Positions 23,112 to 35,100 of a DNA stretch of 64,000 nucleotides are shown here, piece after piece. How positions within the stretch are numbered: position 1 is the first letter of the stretch; every line of letters begins with the position of its first letter. The notes below the pieces were generated by a model. The model was not told where the DNA came from, did not search any database, and saw only the letters and a list, made by a program, of their open reading frames with translations. Both the position numbers and the translations under genes were made by a program. This stretch comes from Cyprinodon diabolis (Eukaryota; Chordata; Actinopteri; Cyprinodontiformes; Cyprinodontidae), in the NCBI GenBank assembly GCA_030533445.1, contig CM060083.1:27040166-27104165 (forward strand), given 5' to 3'.

Positions 23112-26100
23112 AAAAACAAAACGAAAGTTACTACCGTAACTACGGTTCTATGAATCCCGGATGACCGCCAGAGGCGGTGCTTCAAGCACTGAATGATCAT
23201 TCTTGCGCATGCGCAGGTCGAGTACTAATGACAACAAAGTCAGCTGTGACCTGCCGGGGACCCACGTGACTCTATATAGTCACGTGGCACCCGGCAATCA
23301 ATCCCTCAATCTTCTCGCGAAAGCAGAGATTCCGAGGGACCAAGCACTCTGGCGGTCATCCGGGATTCATAGAACCGTAGTTACGGTAGTAACTTTCGTT
23401 CTATTTCATCCCTACTGACCGCCAGAGGCGGTGCTTCAAGCACTGGATGACTCATATCAACAAGGTCACAAGGAATCAGCAACATTCAAGGAACAACGAC
23501 TACACCACCCACCTAATGTGATGTAGAGGCATGCTGCTCCAGGATTCCTTGAAGTGGATGGGGCGCAGCCACATTCACCCTGTAGAACCGAGTAAAGGCA
23601 CTAGGTGATTTCCAGGAGGCCGCACGGCATATAACATCCAATGGCACCCCAGTCATAGCAGCAAACGACGTCGACATGCCCCTTGTAGAGTGGCATTTCA
23701 CTCCTGCAAGGCATAAGCCTTGGAGATCAAATCCACAACCCAGTGTGCAAGTCGCTGCTTAGAAAGTGCCTGACCCTTCCGTGAGCCAGCGTAGCAAACA
23801 AAAAGGCTATTTGTCTTTTGGAAGGATGACGTGGCATTGATATATGTCTCAAGGGCACGAACAGGACACAGTGGTTCAGAGGGGCTTCCGGAGTCAAACC
23901 GGGCAAGATGGAGCGGCTGGGTACTGCCTGCTGGCAGTGATACCTTAGGAATAAATGCTACGTCAGACCACAGTGTAACTCCTGAGCCATCAGGATTCCA
24001 CCGGCAGCAGGGTTCGGCTATCGAAAGAGCCCGTAATTCCCCCACACGTTTTGCGGAAACCATAGCTAAAAGGAACACAGTCTTCAGTGAGAGCCATTTG
24101 AGGTCTGCCGACGCCAGGGGCTCAAATGGGAGGGACCGAAGAGCCTCAAGCACAAGAGAAAGGTCCCACGCCGGTGCCACAGGGCGGTTGGGCGGGTGCA
24201 AACGCCGAGCACCTCTTAAAAACAGTACAACATCCTTGTCTCGGCCCACAGAACAACCATTCAGCCCAACATGCCAACAGGAAATGGCAGCCACATACAC
24301 CTTTAAGGTAGATGGAGACCGTCCTTGATCCAGTAATGCCTGCAGGAAGGTCAGTATGTCAGAAACTGAACACTGCACCGGGTCCTGCCCTCTATCACGG
24401 CACCAGGTTGCAAAAGACCGTCCACTTGTTAGTATAGACAGCTCGCGTGGACGGCGCCCATGCATTAGCCATTGTATGCCCTATGGACCCAGTGTATCCT
24501 GAGAAAGTGGACCCTGGCCTTGCAGGGGCCAAATCCAGAGCTGGAGCCGGTCCGGTTCGGGGTGCAAAATCTGACCCCCCATCTGGGAAAGAAGATCTCT
24601 CCTGGAGGGGAGACGCATTGGCGAGCCGGAGCTGAGCTCGCACAGTAGAGGAAACCAAGTCCTCGCTGGCCAGTAGGGGGCCACCAGCAGAACCCTGTGC
24701 CTCTCCTGACGTACCCTGAGGAGAGTCTGAAAAAGTAGGCTGAATGGCGGAAAGGCATAAAGGAGGGTCCGGGGCCAGTCGTGTGCCAGAGCATCGTGGC
24801 CCAGAGGGCTGCTGTTGTCCAATGAGAACCAAAGGGGACAGTGAAATGCGTCCCTTGAGGCAAAGAGGTCCATGTCCGCCCTGCCAAAGACCTTCCAGAT
24901 GCACTCTACCACCTCTCGGTGAAGCTTCCACTCCCCCGGAAGCGGCTTCTGACGGGATAGAAAATCTGCTGGCACGTTCTCCGGCCCTGGGATGTAGGCT
25001 GCTCTGAGGCTGGCTATGCGTGGAGCTGCCCAGGTCAGAAGCCATTGAGTCAAGCACAACAGTTTCCTTGACCTCGTTCCCCCCTGGTGGTTGATGTGAA
25101 AGACCACTGTGGTGTTGTCTGACCTCACCAGCACGTGCTTCGCCCGCAAGCCTGGAAGAAAGCTCTGAAGAGCCAGAAGTACAGCCTGTAACTCCAGGAC
25201 ATTGATGTCTTCCCTGCTCTGCCGCTGGGACCATGTCCCCTGTGCCATTTGACCCCGCCAGGTTGCACCCCAGCCCGTGGAGGATGCATCTGTAAACACA
25301 ACTTCCCGACGACACGGGAGGGAACCGAGCGGGACCCCTGTGGTCATAAACAACCTCACCCTCCATTGGGACAGAGACTGAAGACACTGAGGCCCCACCC
25401 GAAGTCTTCGGAGACGATGAGTGTTCCGTGTGGGATCCAGATTCAAGCTGTTCAACCACATCTGGAGGGGCCGCAATGACAGCAGCCCCAAGGGCACTAC
25501 GGCGGACGCAGCTGTAAGCATGCCCAAGAGTCGAAGATACTGCACAAGAGGCAGTGCCACGCCGCGCCTGAATTCCGGGAGCACGCTCAATATACTGTCC
25601 ACCCGCTGGGGTGACGGGCAAGCAGTCATTGAGATTGAATCCATGGCAATGCCCAGGAAGACAGTCTCCTGTGAGGGAGTCAGACTGCTTTTCTCCATGT
25701 TCACCTGCAAGCCCAAGCATCCCACATGATGGAGCACTAACCGAGTATCTCGAACCGCCTGGTCCCACGTCGCGGCACAAAGGAGCCAGTCGCCCAGATA
25801 TGGGAGGATCCTCAATCCCTGTGCCTGCAGAGGAGAGAGGGCCGCTGCAACACATCGGGTAAACACCCTGGGAGACAGTGAAAGTCCGAACGGGAGGACC
25901 CTGAACTGGAAATGCCTCCCTTGAAAAGCAAAACGAAGAAACCGCCAATGGGGCGGAGCGATCGGAACGTGAAAATAAGCATCCCTGAGATTTATGGAAG
26001 TGAACCAATCGCCCGGGGAAATCGCCTGCAACACTTCCTTGGTGGTCAGCATATGAAAGGGCATGGCCTTCAAGTACACATTCAGGCCTCTGAGGTCCAA

Positions 26101-29100
26101 GACTGGACGCAGGCCCCCGGTCTTCTTCGGGACCAGAAAATACATGGAATAAAAGCCCCCTGGATCCAGCAGGGGGTCCACAGGCACTATAGCACCCTTG
26201 GCCAGCAAGGTGCAGATTTCTTGGTTCAGTGCCTGTGCCTTCACCGGGTCGTGGATCACAGTCATCCTGACCCGGCCAGGGATAGGTGGCCGGCGGAGGA
26301 ATTGAAGACGGTACCCCCGGGACAGGGTGGACAACACCCACAAGTCCGGGGTGTGGGCAGCCCAGAAGCTGAGCTGTCCCGGGGAAAAATAACCGACCGC
26401 CGGCCCTAAGGCATCATCTGCGGGCCCCCCGGCCCTTCGAAGGCCCGAGAGGACGTCGGCCAGACTGCGCGGCCCGAAAGGGATGAAAGGACCTTGTCCC
26501 AGCCTGGTCTCGAGCTCTGTTTCTCCGATCTGGAGCAGGTCTCTGGACCGATCTCCGAACTGGTAACAGACCCTGGGGCTCAGTGGAAGAAGGAGAAGGC
26601 CCTGAGGACCCCCGTGAAGGACCCGCAGCTGCCCAGGTGCTGACTGGCTGGCGATCACGTCTGTGAAGCCCTGCCAGCTGTTGCCTCGTTCTAGAGGCCT
26701 GAGCTGTACGGTCCAAGGCGTCCAGTGCCGCAGAACCAAAAAGCTCCCCCGGGACCACAGGCAGGGCCCGGAGGGTCCTCCTACAAGGCTCAGTTAGTGG
26801 TGACTGCGCCAACCAGACCTGGCGGCGAGCGTGAACCAGTGTGGAGAGTGTGCGTCCAAGTTCCCTCGTCATAAGAGCAAAGGCCTGCAGAGATGCATCA
26901 ACCAGGCCTTGCGTGGCATGATCCAGTGGAACAGATTCCAAGGAGGAAGACAGGGCCAGCATAAGATGGGAGAGAGAGTTCCCAATCCGGCCCATGCGGG
27001 CCCCAGAGTCATAGGCCTTGCAGAGAAGGTCGTCGGTAATACGGCACTGAGGACGCGGACAACGGGCATTGGGCCGCAAAGCCTCATCAGGCGGGATAAT
27101 AAGAGAGGCAATGCCCGGTTCCACCGCTGGCATCTGCCCCAAGCCAACCTTGGGTGCCTCCTGCATAGCTGCCAGGACCCTGCCATCCGTTGTCAGACGT
27201 GAAAGCGCCTTGGTGTCTGACCAGCAAGCATGCAGTTCCCGCACATACTCCGCCGAGGGAGGAACCACAAAGGCAGTCTCTGACCTACTGCGCCTAAAGA
27301 AGGCGCTGGAAGCCGTAGGCTGGCCCTGAGGAACACTAACTTGTAAACGGGCAAGAGCCGTTCGAAAAGCGGATGTCACAGACTCCCCCGTATCCTCCTG
27401 GGAGGCAATGGAGCCCGACCCAGAGGCCCCGGAGCCCAGCTCCGGAAGGTCCTCACAGAAATGGGTGCCAGAGGCCGCCACAGAAACAGCATCATCGTCA
27501 TCGACTGATGTTTCATCCTGCTCGGGAGGGAGAGCCGCGCCGCGATCATCAGCAGTCTGAAAGGACTGGAGGAGGGCTTTCATTTGGGCCAGCTCAGTAG
27601 TGAGATGATCCACTCTCGTGGACAACCTCCCTGCATCGGTCCGTCTGGCACGCTTTGTCGGTACCGAAGGTGCAGCCACAGTAGATCGTTTGCACACCGC
27701 TTTCTGCATCGGCAAATGAGCACGCGCCGAAGCGCCCGCCCAGTCGGTAGGCTGCTCCAGTGCAGCCAACCGATCCAGTCTGACCGACCGGGGCATGACA
27801 CGACAGTTGGGGCAAGCGTCATCTGACAGCGCCTCCCGGAGATGTTCCACACCGAGGCAGGAGGGACACAAGTCATGCCCGTCGTCGGGCTGAAGTGGAG
27901 CCAGACAGGTCGAGCAGCATAAATTATCCAGCATCATACTGCTGAAAGGCGTGATTAGCCCGCCACCAACGACAAGTCAACACGAGCGGAAAACGCTACT
28001 GGCGACTCCGTTGTAGGAAAACCCCCGTAGAGGTTCCAAACTCAGCGTGAGCAGAAACGCCACTAGCAAATCGATTATTAACTAAAGATGAACTCAGCAC
28101 GAGCAGAGACGCCACTGGTGAGTGTAGATAAACAAACTGAAAACAACTAAGCACGAGCAGAAATGCCACTGGTGAGTGTAGATAAACAAACTGTAGAAGA
28201 ACTCAACGCGAGCAGAGACGCTACCGGTGAGTTCAGGCAAACAAACTATAGAAGAACCCAACGCGAGCAGAAACGCTACTGGTGGGTCTAGGCAAACAAA
28301 CTATAGAAGAACCCAACGCGAGCAGAAACGCTACTGGTGGGCTTAGGAAAACAAACTGAAAACAACTCAGCGCGAGCAGAAACGCTACCGTGAGTCAAAA
28401 GAGCCACAAAATTAATGTGGCAAATCAAAGCGAACAGTAAACTACTGCTGAGAAAAAAAACGAAAACTTACCAGTCACCGCAGATCTGGTAAGGTGAAAG
28501 CAGCTTGTGCAGCCCCTGGAGGGCGAGACTTACCCGCAGCTCCGACCAAGCCCGGTCACGGGGCTACCAGCAACAAGCAGCCAGGAAACTAGTGGTATAC
28601 ACAGAAGCAACCAGCTTCACACGACCACACTCCTGTACTCAACACACCTGCGCGCGAGAAGAACAAAAGGGATTGATTGCCGGGTGCCACGTGACTATAT
28701 AGAGTCACGTGGGTCCCCGGCAGGTCACAGCTGACTTTGTTGTCATTAGTACTCGACCTGCGCATGCGCAAGAATGATCATTCAGTCCTTGAAGCACCGC
28801 CTCTGGCGGTCAGTAGGGATGAAATAGAACTGTGATTCACTTATTCTATGGTGAGAAAAATGGCCAAAGCATTCATTTGAAATGCATTGACCTTACCACC
28901 CAACCATTAAACTAGATATTCCTTCATTACAGTGTAGCCGTCAAGATATTTTAATTGCCGCATTATGTTTTCAATCAGCACTAGAATGGCGAACGTCTTA
29001 ACATGGATGTTCATCTAATTTAGAGGTTGTTATGATTGACAGTTTAGAATATATTTCTATTTATCTCCATGTAAAACTTAAATTCACTCCTATGAAATCG

Positions 29101-32100
29101 GCACCCTCTCAGATTTCCAGCTGTTGTTTCCGTGGCAACCCCTCAGCAATTCCTGTCTTCACCTCTGTATATGTACTCTTCTGTAATCAAAGCAAAATAG
29201 GTTGTAAATGAAGCCATTGCCAGTTTCTTAAGGAATCATTTTTTTCTGAAGTCTTCCTGCCATTAGCGACATCTGTCATTTGCCAGAAAGAGATAGTAGG
29301 CCAAAAACTGATCAGCAGTGCCAACTGTCTAGTAGCTGCCTGTAATATCTCCTAAGAGCTATTTTTTACCCTTAATTTGTAAAAGAAAAAATTTAAACCT
29401 ACTACCCCCTTTTAATTATCATAGCCTTGAAACATTGTTTTATGTTAATTTTTCCTATTCTTTTCTAACCTCTTTTTTTATCCCCTCATACATTTTCTGG
29501 ATTTTTGGGGAGATGTGCCAAATTCTAACGTGCAACCATTCAGCTAATCAATTTTTTAAATACATTCGTTGTATATTTTGTCTTGGATGTAGATTGCTAA
29601 AAGGGATATTAAACACTTTACATTGTTAAGTTTCAAAAATGTAAAATGACAAAAACAACGTAAGAATGAACCCTAAACTGTTTCAAATGCCTGATTCATT
29701 TGAAACTTTTCTTTAAGTATAATATAATCTGGCCAAATCACATAAAAAAAGCAATATCAAGTCTATGCAAAGCAAAGAAATAGCATTGAAGCATTGTTTT
29801 TTTTGCTATGCTTTTTTACTATACTGTTTTTTACTATGCTATTCCCTAATTTATAATAAACTAATTAATATCAAACTAAGATTTAGATAGTTATTTGCTG
29901 CCCCTGTATATTAAAACAAAATAAAACATACACAATAAGGGTAAAGATGTTGTGAAATAATATGCTACAAATTTTCAAGGGGGTTGAATTATTTCATGGG
30001 GTAAGTAAAGGAGAATGAAGGGTTTCAGACAAAGCCACTAGATAAGAAAGTCTATTTAATTTTAAAATAGGAATGAATATTTAATTTAAAGTTAAAAATA
30101 AATACGATTGACTACTAAGATTTTAATTCTTACTCTTTTTCCTGATTATTCCCTCCCTGCCCAACCAAAAAGAGAGAGCACACAATACCTGCTGATCACT
30201 GACTGTACCTGTAGGACAGAAAAGAGTGTTCGTCCCTTAATTTCACTCTGTCAACACAGTAGCTGTTAGAAATCTGGGAAGTGTGCATTCAATCTCTGAT
30301 GAGAAACAAACAAAAGAGGACAAATATTGGTTGATTAACGAACAGATGAAACCGCCCTGAGGTGCCAACATCGGGCACTAAATGATTAACCACTTATCAA
30401 ACTGCAGCTTGTAAAAAAAAAAACACACCAAAAAACAATTAAACTGTGAGCATTATCACATTCTCTATTCTCTAGCAGACCGACAGACAAAAGGGATAAT
30501 TAATTTATGGGGAAGGTTACTAATGTAATCGTAAACACAAAAATAAAACAGGCTTTAAATTTAACGAAAGTAAAGGTTCTGCTCTTTTCTCTTTCTAGAG
30601 AAGTTATCCTCATATCAGCTTTTGAGTCTGCTTAAACTGATACAGAGATTGATGAGACGGACTCAGACAAAAAGGACATCAAGCGTTCAGAAGCTGAGTC
30701 ACTCCCCTTTATGTGTGTGAATGAATATTGGCAGGCATGGAAATGTGGATGACGTCTGAAAGCGTGCAGCGTCTGTGCTATCCTGAGCAGACTGATTCTT
30801 AATATAGGGGAACAGTGAAGACTAAAAAATACCAACCAGGATATCCTTCCTTAATGAGCTGCAACACTCGGACATTAAAAAGAATGTTATCTAAACACAT
30901 GCTCCTTATTAAAACCTCTCTAGACAGAATAAAGACGCAGAACATTTCAAAAAGCTGGAGTTAGGCTGTCTGGCCTTATTAGAGAGCCATCTGGAGCATT
31001 AACACTGACCCTGCTGTTCTGCTCCTCTCACGCTGTTTCTAACAGAGCTCCTCCCACTGACTTGAACCCTATGAACACTGCAGACACACTAATATGAAGC
31101 TAGAGGACATCAAGTTCCAAATCCATAACTCCCTAAGGTTTAAAAGTGATGCCTTAAAGCCAATACCATCACAGCTTAGCCCAAAAGAACACTGAAATTC
31201 AATAAAGGTATCCACCTCTGCCCCATTTCACTTATGATATAGATGGAAGAAAAGCATTTAAATCCCAGCACCAAGAGGGAAGGGGAAGAAGATTATGAAG
31301 AAGCAGCAGAGTTTTTCCAACAGACTCCACTCTTCTCTTAGCCATCTATAAGCTCTACAGCTGCTTTGATGAACCACGAGGTCTGCGTAGAGCCTACAGA
31401 TGGTTCACAACAGTAGTCTACCTAAATATATTATCGGGTACAATAGTGGTCAGTTTCACCTTGAAATGATTACTGGTGTTTGATAAGAGCGCTGGGCCGG
31501 CGTGAGGATGCAGGTAATTTCACCTTGACTTGCGAGTGCTGCCCTGTGTAGGTTGATGAATAATGCATGCATTTCATCTCCACAGTGAAACGCATAGATA
31601 AAACCCGGCACACACATGTAAGCACTCACTGTTCCTTTTGAAGGCTTCTTTATGAACAACTACTCTGGAAGGATCATTCTGCGCTTTTGCTTTTTTTTTC
31701 TAAACCTGAAATGGAATGGAGCATTTTTCTTTAAGTGTCCTTTGAGGATGCTGATATTTTCTTACTAAAATTATTCTTAAGACATAGTGCTTCAAAAAAA
31801 AAAAAACCTTCTACCATGAGAGTTCACAGAGAGTATGTTTCACTGTGAAAATGTATTTGTAGAGTCATCAAGAACTCTTGATGCACACACTAAAAACATC
31901 GGACAATAAAGTTATTAAGACTTGACCTCAGCAAAACCTCTGATCACATAGAGAGGCCAACAGGGAGAGGGGCTTATCTGGAGACTGAAAGAGATCGGTT
32001 CTCTTTCTAAAACACAAACACTGAATTATTTGTTGGTGCCTGGCAAAGTAAAGCTTTTTGAAATAAAAAGGTATACACACACACACACACATGCATATCT

Positions 32101-35100
32101 TCATAGTAAAATTCTGTCATTTAGCATATAGTGGTGGTTCAAAGCTCATAATGTAAATTAGTTAACTGTTGTCTTCAATGAGAATGGAATTATTTCCTTT
32201 TTGGCCTTTTTTATCCAAAAGAGGTGCAAGTCAGACCAACTTACAAATATAAAGATGAATAAAAGTAACAGTGTGCTTACTTTGAGAGATTAAATATCAG
32301 ACCACTCTCTTAAGCTACTTCAAAAAAATCTACTTAGGCGATAACCTATAACCAGGTGTTGTTTTTTCCCCACCTGCAGCTTCGGTCCCATTTGGGTCAG
32401 CATGAAAACACGATCGGACTTTAATGCGCAACACACTCGTGCAAGCTGGTAGTCTCTGGTGCGCACTAGATGATGTCTGAAAACAACCATACTCTGGCAT
32501 GATAACATATTTCTATATTACGGACATAAATTACCTTAACAGTATTAGGTACCTGCACAAGATGAGGATCTCACAGAGCATGTTAAGAAGCATTAATCTG
32601 CCCCTTCCCCTGAATCGGGCAGATATGTCCATATAGCGTCTCCAGAGCATCAGCATGTTATTTTCAAGCTACAGCTGTGTTTCATTTTCAAACCCTACCC
32701 TTTGCCAATACTTGTATATGCAATCCTCTATATATAATACAGTGGGGCAAAAAAGTATTTAGTCAGCCACCAATAGTGCAAGTTCTCCCACTCAAAAAGA
32801 TGAGAGAGGCCGGTAATTTTCATCATAGATATACCTCAACTATGACAGACAAAATGAGAAAAAAAATCCAGAAAATCACATTGTCTGATTTTTAAAGAAT
32901 TTATTTGCAAAATATGGTGGAAAATAAGTATTTGGTCAGTTACAAACAAGCAAGATTTCTGGCTCTCACAGACCTGTAACTTCTTCTGTAAGAGGCTCCT
33001 CTGTCCTCCACTCGTTACTTTCATTAATGGCACCTGTTTGAACCCGTTATCAGTATAAAAGACACCTGTCCACAACCTGAATCTGCAATAGGTAAACAGC
33101 TTGGTGTGAAGAAATCAACTGTGGGATCAATTATTAGAAAATGGAAAACATACAAGACCACTGATAATCTTCCTCAATCTGGGGCTCACCCCGTTGGGTC
33201 AAAATGATCACAAGAACGGTGAGTAAAAATCCCAGAACCACACGGGGGGACCTAGTGAATGACCTGCAGAGAGCTGGGACAAAAGTGACAAAGGCTACCA
33301 TCAGTAACACACTACGCCGCCAGGGACTCAAATCCTGCAGTGCCAGACGTGTCCCCCTGCTTAAGCCAGTACATGTCAAGGCCCGTTTCAAGTTCGCTAG
33401 AGAGCATTTGGATGATCCAGATGACTGGGAGAATATCATATGGTCAGATGAAACCAAAATAGAACTTTTTGGTAAAAACTCTACTCGTCGTGTTTGGAAG
33501 AGAGAGAATGCTGAGTTGCATCCAAAGAACACCATACCTACAGTGAAGCATGGGGGTGGAAACATCATGCTTTGGGGCTGTTTTTCTGCTAAGGGACCAG
33601 GACGACTGATCCGTGTGAAGGAAAGAATGAATGGGGCCATGTATCTTCAAATTTTGAGTGAAAACCTCCTTCCATCAGCAAGGGCATTGAAGATGAAACG
33701 TGGCTGGGTCTTTCAGCATGACAATGATCCCAAACACACCGCCCGGGTAACGAAGGAGTGGCTTCGTAAGAAGCATTTCAAGGTCCTGGAGTGGCCTAGC
33801 CAGTCTCCAGATCTCAACCCCATAGAAAATCTTTGGAGGGAGTTGAAAGTCCATGTTGCCCAGCGACAGCCCCAGAACATCACTGCTCTAGAGGAGATCT
33901 GCATGGAGGAATGGGCCAAAATACCAGCAACAGTGTGTGAAAACCTTGTGAAGACTTACAGAAAACGTTTGATCTCTGTCATTGCCAACAAAGGGTATAT
34001 AGCAAAGTATTGAGATGAACTTTTGTTATTGACCAAATACTTATTTTCCACCATATTTTGCAAATAAATTCTTTAAAAATCAGACGTGATTTTCTGTTTT
34101 TTTTTTTTTTCTCATTTTGTCTCTCATAGTTGAGGTATATCTATGATGAAAATTACCGGCCTCTCTCATCTTTTTGAGTGGGAGAACTTGCACTATTGGT
34201 GGCTGACTAAATACTTTTTTTCCCCACTGTATATAAAAAGGCAAGAACAACTCAAAACCGGCAGATCTTAAATTTCTGTTATATACGTTTTATCCATTTA
34301 TTTCCTTTACTTTTTCAGTAGCAGCACATCCATATTTCAACCGGTCCAAGTACTGCGGCTTTTGGTCTCGAGTGACAAAAAAACCCGGTGTTAAAGCAGC
34401 TGTACTAATTGACAAATGGAAATTTCTTTCCATTCTTTGATTTTTTTATTCTATTAAACAGACTGTTTAACACTCAGGTCATACTTTTTTCAACCATCTC
34501 CTTTTCCTGCTTCACAAAATGACCAAAGAGGCTGATTACGGATTACTGAAAGGCTAACAGAAAGGCTAACGTTTTAAATGCAATTAAAAATACACAAACA
34601 AGCAGAATTAGTTTGGTTTTTTTTGTCCCATAGTGGGAGAATTCTGGTGTGAAAGTGGCAAAACAAAGACAAGACTAAGCAATACTATCCATTTGTGCAA
34701 AGATATAACTATAGACAAACAAAGATCAGTCTGTCTATGTCTCTCCATACGTATATACCTTATTTAAGGTTTGATATCTTTATGCTTGAGTCCGACCATT
34801 AATGTGGTAGGCCTAATAGGTAGCTAAAAATGTTCTCTAATTAGTTGCATAACAGGTAGCAGTGGACTGTTGTACACAAAAGAAATGTTTATCATATAGG
34901 AACACAACCTGAGCATGGCACAATCCTTTGTAATACAAATTGATGAAGGATTTTACAATTAATTTGTATTGGTGGTTTGAAAGCCTGCAGCTGTAAATAA
35001 TTTTTGCACCAGAGATCTCCGAGGCAAAAGAAAATTGTTACCATTATTTTTTTCTAAAGCTCTTTAAAACAATGCTATGGAAACTAGCAAGTTGTTAGGA

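Larger units (their letters stand above)
23120..28830 (-). mobile_element. DIRS-type tyrosine-recombinase retrotransposon, structurally complete (5.7 kb)
   Basis: The order on the minus strand is right terminal repeat, tandem-repeat leader, gag-like ORF, overlapping RT/RNase H/methyltransferase-like ORF, tyrosine recombinase, internal complementary region, left terminal repeat. This is the DIRS layout: inverted rather than direct terminal repeats, no integrase or protease, and circle-based integration by a tyrosine recombinase. Both ends share the trinucleotide AAC (GTT on the element strand) at 23120-23122 and 28828-28830. No target duplication is seen, as expected for DIRS. The element lies in the large LMBRD1 intron in the gene's own orientation and is far GC-richer than its surroundings. 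The two terminal repeats differ at one base in 145, which suggests recent insertion, yet the enzymes carry damaging changes. Confidence 0.93.

Noticed and set aside
24395..26341. 648-codon open frame on the minus strand across the DIRS RT region
   Set aside because: It overlaps the RT/RNase H frame and lacks its motifs over most of its length. Only its last ~25 codons are real, being the start of the recombinase. The rest is a GC-rich shadow frame.
27978..28400. CRISPR-like array
   Set aside because: The units are contiguous imperfect tandem repeats without unique spacers, inside a eukaryotic retroelement.
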